A DNA stretch of 64,000 nt from Sipunculus nudus (taxonomy: Eukaryota; Annelida; Sipuncula; Golfingiida; Sipunculidae), in NCBI GenBank assembly GCA_026874595.1, contig CM049307.1:39934362-39998361 (forward strand). The letters run 5' to 3'. Shown here one piece after another: positions 1 to 10,010 of the stretch. Every line of letters starts with the position of its first letter. The first letter of the stretch is position 1. The position numbers were made by a program, and so were the translations under genes. The notes beneath the pieces were generated by a model. That model was not told where the DNA came from and searched no databases. It worked only from the letters and a program-made list of their open reading frames with translations.

Positions 1-305
1 GGATTGGTAACTTGAAGAAAGCTGCGGATCCATGCGCAGTTCAGCGTGTGGATCCGCGTTTAGGGAGATCCCGTGCCGCAGTGAGAAGTAATAATGTGGT
101 TCCTAAAGCGCCTTTAATTTTGAAACTGGGTTATTGTGAATGGCCAGAATGACCTGATCACACAAGTTCTAAAATCTCCTTGTTGAATCAGCAAGTAATG
201 ATTGTGACAATCACTGCCACATGCTTTACAGACAGTCAGGATTCAGATAATCCTCTGAAGGTTGTTGTCCAGGATTATCGTCTAAATCAGATGCTAATTT
301 ATATT

Positions 306-548
306 TGTCTCCGCCAGTAGGGTATACGCCCATTCCCGTACGTGTGTTCCTGATTTTGTGTTTGTTCACAAAATAACTCACCAATGAAATTTTCAGGGCA
401 TTTCGAGAATGGGCCAATGATCCGGATCCAGAACTTCATCACTAACTATTCAAGAATGTCGAATCATCGAATCATCCACGAATGAACCTGACAATCTGGG
501 CCGAATAAGTGAATGGCAGAGGCTTGAATTCAGTAGAATGCAGATTTT
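306..548 (-). repeat. Dispersed repeat family R1, copy 1
   Basis: One of four related copies in the window (others near 4950, 18206 and 28838). Shared landmarks are a CTCCGCCAG-type edge followed by a GTATACGCCCAT-like stretch, a core with AATTTTCAGGGCATTTCGAGAATGG, and an inner GAATAAGTGAATGGC followed by a GAGGCTT edge. It is oriented opposite to the copies at 4950 and 18206. There is no coding potential, and short open frames across it are chance. It abuts the R2 copy that begins at about 545. It is probably a non-autonomous DNA transposon remnant, but no target duplication was established. Confidence 0.6.
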
Positions 549-1487
549 TTGCTTTTAGCTCAGCTATGAATGGCATCAGAGCTATAGCGAATGGTCTTTT
601 CCCGTCGTCCTTCCGTCCGGCTGTCCGTTAGACCTAGAACTTCTAACTTGACATCCACTGAGTACAAAGAAAGTTTCCTCAGAAACCTGAAATGAGGTCT
701 CTGTTACTCATATCCTCCGAGCTATGGGGCTCGTAAGTACCCCTCAGAATAATAAAAAAAAAAATGATACAAAAACTCCAGTATCTAAAATACTTCTGCA
801 TTGAGTGCCGTGATTTTTTTAAAATATATTGATCAAGGAGTGTTTCATTAGTTTTGCAGTCTAGTGGCACTACCTGCATATTTTTTTAAAACTTTTACGA
901 GTTGTTTCCTTATTGGAGACTTTCAAATGAAGTGACCATCGGTTGATAGAGCACAAATCTCACCATTGGACCTATAATCTTTATACTTGACACCCAAAGA
1001 GGTCCATGAAAGATCTCTGTGGAAACCCGAATTGAGGTCTCTTTTATCTATATCCTCCGAGCTATGGGGCTGGTAAATATCCCCCAGAATAATTTTAAAA
1101 ATTATACAAAAACTCAGGCATCTGATTAACTAATGCATTGATCACCATGATTCTTTGCATACCAATTGTTCATGGAGTGTTCCATCAGTTTCTACAGAAT
1201 TGTATTTTTTTTTATTTTTACACATTGCTATCTCTATTTGAGACCTTCAAATGCAGCGGTTGTCCGTTAATAAAGGCCACAAATCGTAACCATTGGACCT
1301 TGTTATCTGGGGAGATCTATGAAAAAATACCCTTGAAATTTGAAATGAGGTCCCTGTTACCCATATCCTCCGAGCTATGGGGCTCGTAAGTCCCCCCCCC
1401 CCCCCCCCCGAATAATTTTTAAAAATATACAAAAGCTCCAGTATCTGAATAACTAATGCATTGATCACCATGGTTCTGGAGTGTTAT
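545..1487 (+). repeat. Dispersed repeat family R2, 3'-truncated copy
   Basis: It begins with the R2 terminal hairpin region (TTTTAGCTCAGCT followed by CAGAGCTATAGCG) and then a CCGTCGTCC/GTCCGTT stretch. About three degenerate monomers follow, each with the landmarks CACAAATC, GGTCCATGAAA, GGAAACC, GAGCTATGGGGCT, CAGAATAAT, ACTAATGCATTGATCACC and GGAGTGTTTCATCAG. The copy stops near 1487 without the far terminus seen in the complete copies at 33551-35622 and 55078-57464. A run of about 20 C residues lies at 1388-1409. It is non-coding. Confidence 0.65.
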
Positions 1488-2188
1488 TTCAAACGACCTC
1501 TCAGTAAACACTCATGTCTCATGAGCTTTAAATAAGATCTGCATGCCGGGGCTGTAACATAACATCATGCTGCATATTTCACACAGGTGGTGCTGTCCAA
1601 GAGGATTTATGAAGATTCTTCGACGGTCCCCAGAAGAACTCTGAGAGGACTACGCAAGTAGAGCAAACGTCCAAACACACCAAGGGCTTTCCTAAGAATC
1701 CCCATGGTGAAGTCAAAAACGGTAAAATATTTCGACATCCTTCTAACCACTTGTGTCTGGCACCATTGAATGTGGATAAACGCTTGTTTAAGAACGAAGT
1801 AAACAAGAGAAGTATTAGACAATGGTTTCAGTCTGTTACAGAAGTGAAGACAAGTGCAAAAAAGATAAGATAAACTTAAATTGATAATTTAACTCCGCAG
1901 AACTGTGATCCATCAGACTATGGGGCAAGCATCTAGGTAGCTTAAATATCTCTTGATATCATGCGCCCTAAGTTACAGCTGGTCGTGGAGCCATTACGAT
2001 ACGGGACATCCAATTTGTCACTTACGGCTGAATCCCGACCCGCCCATGTTTACTTTTGTCCTGGGTCAATTTCCGATTTTCACTTTCGTCTAGATCAGCA
2101 TTACATATTGACATTATGTCTTCATATGGATAATTCTATTAATAAATATACAAATAAAACCCGTCAATACCGGATGGAGGGTACGTAC
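1488..2188. other. No recognised feature
   Basis: This stretch between an R2 fragment and the LTR element has no gene I can recognise. The short open frames here have no family resemblance and no exon-like flanks. Confidence 0.4.
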
Positions 2189-2281
2189 TGTTACGGAACC
2201 TAATATCTACAGATCACGTATGCGTGATGAACATAAATGTTGCCAACAACACATGGAACATCCGTGTGCACAATAAAACAA
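2189..2281 (-). repeat. 3' LTR remnant, internally deleted
   Basis: Positions 2189-2238 match the LTR edge at 3468 onward (TGTTACGGAACCTAATATC, then CAGATCACGTATGCGT). Positions 2239-2281 match 4218-4260 of the 5' LTR (GTTGCCAACAACACATGGAA, then CACAATAAAACAA). About 700 bp of LTR between these two parts is missing, as is the last part of the LTR. Confidence 0.75.
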
Positions 2282-3300
2282 ACATAAAACAAGCAATGGA
2301 CTTTGCTGAACTATCAGGACTAGTAGTACTGGGTGACCGCCTTTAAACTTCTTTTGACCATACTGATTTACATTCTTGTTTGTGAATGACTGGTTTGATT
2401 TGCTAGTAAAGGACATTTTGTGTGTTAATGAATAATCATCAGCTCATTGAGCAGCAATGTCAAGTGTTTCAGGACCTTTCTCATCAAGAAAAGTTTTAAC
2501 ATCTGCGTTAATGCAGCGCTTAAATTCTTTAAGCAAAATCAACTTGCGCAAATTGTCATAATCTTTCATTACATTTTCAGAACTACACCAGCGATCAAAC
2601 AACTGCTCTTTTGTCCTAGCAAATTCAACGCAGGTCTGTTTTTGTGCTTTTCCTAATTTCTGAATTTCTGGAGATAAAGCCTCCGGAACTAACTGATAAC
2701 CTTTTAGGATTAACAGTTTTACCAGGTCATAGTCAGCAGCAGCTCCTACTGAAAGCTCTGTATAAATTTCTCTGGCCTTGCAAGTTAATACACTTTGTAA
2801 CAGCATATTCCAATTTTCCGTAGGCCATTTTAAATATTCAGCTACCTTCTCAAAGTGTAAGAAATATTTATCAACCTCTTTTTCTTGAAAAGGTGGGACA
2901 AGTCTAATGTGTTTAGTAACATCAGATCTGTGAGTTTGGGCAGCACTTAGACTATGTCCTAGTTTAAGTCTTTCTAACTCCAGTCATTTTAACTCAACTT
3001 CCCTCTCTTCTCTCTGTTTTTCTTTTTCTAATTCTACCTGTTTTAATGCTAGCTCATGTTGCATTTCCAACTTTTTTTAATTTTAATTGCATGGCAAGGC
3101 TGTCATTTTTTTATGTTTCAACTTCACTCTCTTCAATTAAACCTTTGCTAACTAGATCCTGCATGATTTTAGCAATGATATCAGGCTTTCTCAAAGCTTT
3201 TTTTTCACATTTAGCCCTAAGTGTTGTCCCAAACGCCACAACTGTTCAAGTTGATCAGGGTCCGGGTCAACAAATTTCTCAGGTTTGAAATCTGCTAGTT
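2282..3300 (-). pseudogene. gag: Broken gag of an LTR retrotransposon (SCAN-like capsid region)
   Basis: The longest intact piece (2444-2806, 120 codons) looks like the capsid-type region of vertebrate and invertebrate Ty3/gypsy gag proteins. The visible string is a hydrophobic LLQSVLTCKAREIYTELS block, then ADYDLVKLLILKGYQLVPEA, then CVEFARTKEQLFDRWC, then a LRKLILLKEFKRCI block. In the same frame upstream (about 2807-2990) there is an extended charged, Glu/Lys/Leu-rich coiled-coil-like stretch. The frame is interrupted by TGA just before this stretch (near 2983) and by another TGA just after the capsid block (near 2440), beyond which the reading frame continues toward an LTR junction. No CCHC zinc knuckle remains visible. 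An initiator ATG is not clear. The gene is dead by stops and truncation. The family call is by eye, so the subclass is uncertain. Confidence 0.7.
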
Positions 3301-3444
3301 AAGATGTTAAAACAATTACAAAAAAAAAACACTGAGATAAATCCTGTAAACAATGTACTGTAAACAATATGTAATCTTGTAAACAATGTATGATAAAACA
3401 ATGTGTCCAGGTCAAGGTCTAATAAATTGTCAAAACTATTAAGC

Positions 3445-3462
3445 ATCCCGGACGAGCCCCCA
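3445..3462 (-). other. Primer-binding site, tRNA-Pro type
   Basis: The reverse complement of these 18 bases is TGGGGGCTCGTCCGGGAT, the sequence complementary to the 3' end of tRNA-Pro that retroviruses such as murine leukaemia virus are known to use. It lies 5 nt inside the LTR edge at 3468, which is where a minus-strand primer-binding site must be. This fixes the orientation of the element independently of gag. Confidence 0.85.
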
Positions 3463-3467
3463 CTTTA

Positions 3468-4306
3468 TGTTACGGAACCTAATATCAACAGATCACGTAT
3501 GCGTAAATTTTGTCAAGGAGATGAAAAATCAGATTCTGTAACACTAGGCAGCGTGATATGTCTAGGGGAATGATTAAAGAAGTCAGTGTTTTTTTTTGTT
3601 AACAAATAACTATAATTTATTCTTAAAACAACCCTAACATTCCAATACACTAAATCAATTTTATGACACAGTATAACAGCAGTATAACAGCAAATCAATA
3701 CAATCACACAGTAAAAAAAAACAATGTGCACAGTAGCTAAATACCACCACTGTCACAGCGACAAGTTCTTTAAAATGTATAAGCCGGAAGAAAAGTTCAC
3801 ACAAATTCTCCCAGAGAATAACAGTCCAATGTAAAGCTCTTGCAACAATCCAGAAAGTAAACTTTAGACGGGCAGCATTAAATTATATAGAGTTAGTAAT
3901 AGTAGAATCACTGATATTACTGGATAATCGGATTGGTCCCTCAAACCGACATACACACGTCTGTGTCCGCTGGAATATTCTCTCACCTCTCTCCCGGCTC
4001 TAAAACACAGCCCCCTATTTATAACCTCTCGCCCCAAGCCGAGAATTTTCCACTTCTCGAACAATCTAAAGAATCTTACATAGTACACACGTTCAAAGAG
4101 CATACCAGAACGGGAACGCCGTGTATCTAGGGTTCAACCAATGCGGAAAAAACGGAGCCTGCAACATCCGGCCACTCGAGGCCGCTACAACACGAGCTAC
4201 GCGTGGCACACAAACAAGTTGCCAACAACACATGGAACATCCGTGTGCACAATAAAACAATCATCTGTAAGACCGCCGCACACAATAAAAAGGGGCACCT
4301 GTGACA
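3468..4306 (-). repeat. 5' LTR of the gypsy-type element
   Basis: It runs from TGTTACGGAACC (plus strand, 3468) to GGCACCTGTGACA (4306), with TG...CA ends. It aligns along its length with the reverse complement of the solo LTR at 39523-40327: a shared promoter segment, a shared AATAAA region and shared ends. On the minus strand a TATA box reads TATAAATAG (4023-4015) and a poly(A) signal AATAAA lies at 3622-3617. At 839 bp it is slightly longer than the 805-bp solo copy. Confidence 0.75.
4015..4023 (-). promoter_or_regulatory. LTR TATA box
   Basis: TATAAATAG on the minus strand, followed by GGGGGCTG. The solo LTR has TATAAAG followed by GGGCTG at the homologous place (39800-39806), which supports it as the conserved U3 promoter. 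Confidence 0.55.
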
Positions 4307-4419
4307 ATACCCCTATCACACACACACTAGCAAGCGGGGTGGGGGGGGGGGGGGGAATGGTCAATGTAATGTAGCCCTCACAGTTGCTCAGATATGATTT
4401 ACATATTAGATATAAATTA

Positions 4420-4513
4420 GATGAATAGATCATGGTTCTATTTCTGCCTTTCTGGACCAGCATTTAAAAGATAGGTTATATATTATTATGAATTACCTTA
4501 GTCAAACAGCATA

Positions 4514-4565
<52 letters not shown>

Positions 4566-4730
4566 CACTCTTACTGAAGTAAAAGGATATTTAAATACTC
4601 GTGAGTTTATTAAGACAGGTAACTTGCACTGCTGAATGATGAATAGATCATGGTTCTATTTCTGCCTTTCTGGACCAGCATTAACAGATAGGTTATAAAT
4701 TATTATGAATTACCTTAGTCAAACAGGATA

Positions 4731-4788
<58 letters not shown>

Positions 4789-4860
4789 CACTCTTACTGG
4801 AGTAAAAGGATATTTAAATACTCGTGAGTTTATTAAGACAGGTAACTTGCACTGCTGAAT
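4420..4860. repeat. Two-copy tandem duplication of about 220 bp with (TA)n cores
   Basis: Unit 1 is 4420-4637 and unit 2 is 4638-4860. Both begin GATGAATAGATCATGG, contain a (TA)n run of about 43-50 bp (near 4518-4561 and 4736-4786) and end GACAGGTAACTTGCACTGCT. The two copies differ at a handful of positions and in the TA run length. A C-rich/A-rich low-complexity tract follows (4861-4920). Confidence 0.85.
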
Positions 4861-4949
4861 CCACCCCCCACCCCCCACCCCCACCCCCCCACCCCCCCAA
4901 AAAAAAAACAAAAAAAAAAACAGTGAATATGAATCGACGCCACTGAAAC

Positions 4950-5280
4950 TTGAAATCTGCATCCCTAAGCCTCCGCCATATGTGTGTGTGTGTGGGTTGG
5001 GGGGGGATCTTTTGAGGAATTCTCCGAAAACCGTGTTAGCATTCACTTATTCGGCCCATATTCCCAGGTTTATTCTTGTATAATTGATTGTACATTTCTG
5101 AAATATTCCTTGGTGACATTCCAAAATCTGATCGATTCTTCATCGGCTCATTCCCGAAATGCATTGGAAATTTCTTCAGATTCCGTTTAAGATTACTTGA
5201 TATATGTTGTGAACAAACACACACATAAACACACACACGAACGCTGATGAACGCATGCCCTCCTGGTGGAAGCAACCAGG
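4950..5280 (+). repeat. Dispersed repeat family R1, copy 2
   Basis: It starts near GAAATCTGCAT and GCCTCCGCCAT and has the core GCATTCACTTATTCGGCCCA. It then carries the conserved AATCTGATCGATTC and CATTCCCGAAATGCATTGG, and ends at a CTCCTGGTGGAAG edge near 5275. A (TG)n expansion lies close to its start and (CA)n near its end. It is non-coding. Confidence 0.6.
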
Positions 5281-6426
5281 AAAACGTAACAATCACTCAT
5301 TGTATACAAGGAGTGTAAAACAAGGTTGGATATAATTAAAATTTTGCTCGCAAGATGGCACTGAATCTGTGGTAGGTCCAGTTTGAACGACACTCACCCC
5401 GCGCATGCATGCTAGCATTGATAGCCAACTGAAGATATAAGAGTGACAGTGGTTAGTATAGGAAGGTCCATTATAAGAAACTCATTCTGATTATCCTGAT
5501 ATATGTCACGTGCCAGATTGCCGACAGGTGTCCCAGTACACTTCAACCATGACGACTTCAAGCTCCACTAGGTTAAAGCGGATTGACTAAGATTATGCGT
5601 GTTCTTACGCGGAAATGAGTCAATTAATCCCCATAATTCACCGAGTGTCATTAGCGCAACGAGAGGAAGAAGTTAGTGAATGAACCGGATGGAGGGATTT
5701 GCATGCATGAATATTTCTAATGTATCTCTTTGTGTTAATCATTCAGTGGAAAAAAAACAGTGATTGATGCCTAGGCTTAGTAAACTTAAAGAGACGTATC
5801 TGTAGGAGGAATATGAGCCCGCTGTGGGCATTCACCAGACATCTAGATCTTAGATATCCTGTCGTGTCTCACTCCCTACCAAACAAGCACTCAATCCTGG
5901 TCCGTGCTTTATGTCGTACATGGTGTGACGCTCGCGCGATGCGGTCTCACGGAGCAATTTCACGCCCGATCGAGAACGATATCCCCTTAGATTGTGAGCC
6001 AGATAAGTCAAAACCATCGCCCGCTCAAAGGACTCGACCGTAAACGTCATTGCGAACGATAAAGGCCAAACGCAATTAAAAGCATGGGTTTTAATTAGCA
6101 GACGTTTAGACGCAGACAATCCTGCAGTAAAAAAGAGATATCCAGAAATGTAATTTTGCTTAATCGATCATCATCTTCCCACGTGGGCATTTGTGTTAAA
6201 CAACTACTGAAATAAAAGTACTAAAATTAAACGGAATGAGCTGCAGTTTAATTTAAGTGATCGAGCCTTAATGGACCTAATAACACGGGTTTCTAGACAG
6301 AAAGAAGGACGGAATTTAATATAAATTCCTTCGTCTCCTTTATTTTCTGTTGCTTGTGACGCAAGCGAAATTATAGTATACCAGTCTGAGATCCTTTATT
6401 AGTGTAATTACTATGTTTTCTGCTTG

Positions 6427-6427
<1 letters not shown>
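5281..6427. other. No recognised feature
   Basis: About 1.1 kb in which I see no gene, RNA or repeat structure. Short frames in both directions across 5813-6119 look coding-like only because the local stop density is low, and they match no family I know. Confidence 0.4.

Positions 6428-6428
<1 letters not shown>

Positions 6429-6480
<52 letters not shown>
6429..6480. repeat. (TC)n microsatellite
   Basis: An uninterrupted run of about 26 TC dinucleotides. Confidence 0.95.
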
Positions 6481-6484
<4 letters not shown>

Positions 6485-6979
6485 AATTTGCCCTGATAAA
6501 TTGCCCGATGTCACGTGATTAATTTATTCTTCCAAGAGGACCACCATGCGACAAATGAACGTTGTTAATGACAACAGTACTGTCAGTGGCAGCCAGGAGC
6601 AGCTGCTAATAGGCATTCCATTGCTGGTCCCATCGCTAAATCCCATCGTTATTTTTAATCCATGTAATTCTTGTTGAACTAAGCAGTCTACACAAATTAT
6701 CACACATAGAACATGTAATTAATGCTCAACACCAAGCATTCATCGTTTGTACTTTCTCTTTTAATGTTTGCGTTGTATATAAATAAATGCACGATTTTCA
6801 CTTTTTCGTTATTTCGCGAAGGTTCCATTTTCGTGATATCACAAAACAACAGACCTATACACAGAGTATTACCATTATCAAGTGAAATCATTATATCAAA
6901 TACTGAGTGTAAAAAAAAATCTTATTCACTAACTATATTGTTCGTTAATGGCAAACAGTTGGAAAGATCTGATATCTCT

Positions 6980-7185
6980 CAGGGGCGGATCCAGGATTTG
7001 GGAAAAGGGGGGTCCAACCAAGGAGGACTAATGAGCCCCTAAAAAAAGGTCCCCAGGTCTGGAAAAGGGGGGGTCCAGGCCGCAAAATTTTGTCTGAAGC
7101 CCTTTAAAAAACGTTGTTTCTGATGAAAAAGGAGGGGGGGGGGGGGGTCCGGACCCCCTGGACCCCCCCCCTGGATCCGCTTCTG
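6980..7185. mobile_element. Short MITE with CAGGGGCGGATCCAGG-type termini
   Basis: The left end is CAGGGGCGGATCCAGG. The reverse complement of the right end is CAGAAGCGGATCCAGG, a 16-bp terminal inverted repeat with two mismatches. The element is bordered by TCTCT on both sides (6975-6979 and 7186-7190), a candidate 5-bp target duplication. The 206-bp body has no coding capacity and contains G and C runs, including the perfect palindrome GGGGGTCCGGACCCCC near 7143-7158. The superfamily is not certain. Confidence 0.7.
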
Positions 7186-7190
7186 TCTCT

Positions 7191-9130
7191 AAAATATTCA
7201 TCTTGGAACATACACGATCTATTTTTTTTTCACACTGTCATCCTTTTACTTTTCAGCTTTTCTTTCAACAATAGGATCTCTTAATCACGAAGGTTTTATT
7301 TTGCGATAATATCCTTTTGCGAATATCGCGAATTTGAAACCCTCGCGAACAAAAAGGCTTCCACGGTATAGTAGTTTCACACCAGCAAGAAAGGATATCC
7401 TCACGGATACATATCCACACTGCTGTTGAGGAGGGGGTCGGTGAACGCTCACCTGATATGGAGTATCCAGATGTTGATGTAAAAAAGTCTTCACCGGCAA
7501 AAACAGAATTAAATTAAAAAAAACTTAAGTGCCATTAAGTGCCAGCTGAAGATTATGAATTTGCCCAGTAAACAATAGGGGGTTATGTAAAAAAAAGTAT
7601 AGAAAATCAAGCCCTAAGCCAGGGACGTTATGTGAAGAGAGATGTAGTTAACAAAAACTATAAGGAGGTAACGCTACCAGGTGCAAATGTTATACAAATC
7701 CCCTCATTTTCTAAGGGGTTGAAGTTAATATACCTTTTTCCCCAACTCAATAAATAATCTTTAAAATTTCGAGATATTACCATAAACTAGTAAATAGTTT
7801 TCTTAATATTTTTCAACAATCTTAAAATTATGCAGATCATATTGAGAACATTCAGTATACAGCATGTGCCAGTAGCCTAATTGACTTATTATAAATGTTT
7901 GCCAAGGTTTCTGATAATTTCATAATACATGGTGTGAGTAAAGAAAATTATGATTTTCTGGGAGAGGGCTTTTGTTCCGTTTGTCATAAGGAAGATAGTT
8001 GTCTGGAGCTAATGTCATTCAGTCGGAGGGATGGGGAGGGGCAATGGCGTCAATTTATCTTCCAGAGTAGGGGGATGACTCGTAGACACATACATACATA
8101 TATTTATATACCTTTTTAGAGTCTGTATGACACATTTCAAACACATATACTTAATAACATTTAATATATTTCAATTAAGTATAAGGTTTTAGAAAATCAG
8201 GTAATATGTTCCAGAATATGTTAATTCTAAATCAGGTTTAGATTTAATATTTCTAATCTTAAACTCATAACTGGGACCAAAGTCTATAATTTTATTTATT
8301 ATTATGTTACTAAGATTATAAAGCATTTATTTGAATGAAACCGTACATTAATTAGATATATCCCAATACACTTTTTATAAGACGGTGACTCATGAAACAA
8401 CGTTAAACTAGGGATCAGTAGTTAAATCCATAAACCCGTTCAATAAGACAAAATATAATACCACTGCGGAGGAATTCTTATGTTAAGCCCAAGAGTAAAT
8501 GCAGTTGATTTATGGTGAGCATTTAAGATATACGGCTTCCGTGGTATTCTTCATGGTAAAAACAGTGATTTAACGCTACAATACCACGTAACATCCATGG
8601 TCTTTCAAGTCCCATCGATTGGTTTCCTGGTCTAAGCCTTGTATCAGTGAATGACGTCAGAACAGAGGGAGTTTTCACAGATGAATTGCTGAAGAAGCCC
8701 CTGACTCTTCAGACTCTGTGTTCCGTGGATTTTAAAAGAAAATGCTCCTTTCAATTTTCCGCATTTCTTTTTCTGCTGGCTTCACATGTACCAAGAATGG
8801 CTATCGGCGAGTTAGTGATACCTCAGTAATCAAAGAGCGGAGACTCCGTGAATATTGGGTTTCCGTGACGATTTCATGAAAGCATGAAAAAAATATATAT
8901 AAACACCAACACTTTACCGAGTTTCCGGACCTTTTATAACTTTCGTTCTCACTAGAGTTAGCTACAATGACCAGTTATCCCGGATCTTTGCGGAACTTAC
9001 CAGTGATTAAGCTTGATATAAATAAAAATGTTTAATTGTTTGTCGCGAGATCTTGATCCAACAAAATTTTTTTTTTAAAAGTTTTTGTTTTTGGTAAAGG
9101 TATCTGCCTCTATTTTTATGCTCTCTTTTC
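7191..9130. other. No recognised feature
   Basis: Gene-free as far as I can read. A perfect palindromic TGACGTCA (CRE-like) occurs near 8652, but a single 8-mer in 64 kb is expected by chance. Confidence 0.4.
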
Positions 9131-9134
9131 CAAT

Positions 9135-9503
9135 TCTCAATCTAAGTATGTACATGTCCAGAGTTCCATTTCGGTTTGGGACTGTCTGACAGAGCGGTAG
9201 CTCTACCTTCCTAACATATTATTTTTCCATCCTGGTGTCATCCAGGCCCGATGTCTACCAAACCTGCGGGTCCTGGGTGTGTTATCATCCCCATTGCTGG
9301 GTCATAATACCGAGGAACCCCCCAAACACGCACTCCTTTGTAAATTATACACGGCTGTGGAGCACAGCCTTCCCATAAAGCATGCAAAACGCTCACTCTG
9401 GGTGGGAACAGCCCATGAAAATCTCAACACCTTGGCTGAGATTTGAACTCACGACCTCCCGGCTTGAGTCCTGCGCTCCACCCCTGAGCCATAGAAGCCG
9501 GTA
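9135..9503 (-). mobile_element. tRNA-derived SINE, copy 1
   Basis: Read on the minus strand, it begins with a tRNA-like head. The A-box-like part is TATGGCTCAGGGGTGGAGC, followed by CAGGACTCAAG and the B box GTTCAAATCTC. The body shares GGTTTCTCGGT/GGTTCCTCGGT, GTAGACATCGGGCCTGG, GACACCAGG and AAATGGAACTCTG, and ends GTACATACTTAGATT. The same modules occur in the same order in the plus-strand copy at 57513-57826, so this is one family. It would be transcribed by RNA polymerase III and mobilised by a LINE. Confidence 0.75.
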
Positions 9504-9689
9504 TCCAATATAATATTTCCACTGGGGACTCTATCTTCCATTAACCTTATCTCATTACAACACTCTGGTTTAATGGCTATATTAACAGTAAACAGGCTTC
9601 ATACAATAAGCAAACATTTCGAAAACTCTTGAATTTTGAATTATCCTATACCTACGATGGCGTAACTATATTGATGAACATTGCCGCAA

Positions 9690-10010
9690 TGTCAGGTTTT
9701 GAATCGGTTAATCATTATTTATAATGTTCTAATCTTGACACATTTAAAAAGTAGCTTACAACCTATTTGTTTTTGTAATATTTTGGTAGCTATACTTTCC
9801 CTAAAAGCATTCAGCACATTTACTACGATATTTCGCTCTTGTGTTTTAAAAGCTGCTTTTAATGATATGTGTATACAAAGTACCTTAATGCAATTTTTGA
9901 TCCTTTCAGCTTGTGTGTTTTAAAGCGTTTTAGAGCATTTCGATGAATTTTACGCTATATAAAATAAAATATTATTATTATTATTATTAATATTATTATT
10001 ATTATTTAAT
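9690..10010 (+). mobile_element. LINE 3' end remnant
   Basis: One frame near 9735-9775 reads LDTFKK, a stop, then LTTYLFL and a stop. This resembles the extreme C-terminus of reverse transcriptases of CR1/L2-type non-LTR elements, where a DTFKxxLKTYLF motif precedes the stop. The 3' part ends with GCATTTCGATGAATTTTACG and CTATATAAAATA followed by an (ATT)n tail (9971-10010), typical of a LINE or LINE-mobilised 3' end. No catalytic domain is present. This is a by-eye call from a short motif. Confidence 0.45.

Larger units (their letters stand above)
2189..4306 (-). mobile_element. Degenerate Ty3/gypsy-type LTR retrotransposon, pol deleted
   Basis: Read on the minus strand the order is: 5' LTR (4306 down to 3468), tRNA-Pro-type primer-binding site (3462-3445), gag remnant (about 3300-2282), then a shortened 3' LTR (2281-2189). 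Both LTR copies share the edge TGTTACGGAACCTAATATC (plus-strand view). Protease, reverse transcriptase, RNase H and integrase are all absent, because the gag 3' end joins directly to the LTR remnant. Flanking bases (gtac on the left, atac on the right) are not a convincing target duplication. The element cannot be autonomous. A related solo LTR lies at 39523-40327. The Ty3/gypsy assignment rests on the gag type and is an inference. Confidence 0.75.

Noticed and set aside
1579-1822. Overlapping minus-strand frames of 71-75 codons
   Set aside because: Two frames over the same bases, with no domain and no splice-like borders.
8651-8658. CRE (TGACGTCA), also near 19463 and 26923
   Set aside because: Isolated 8-mers far from any recognised promoter. 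About one per 64 kb is expected by chance and three is not persuasive.
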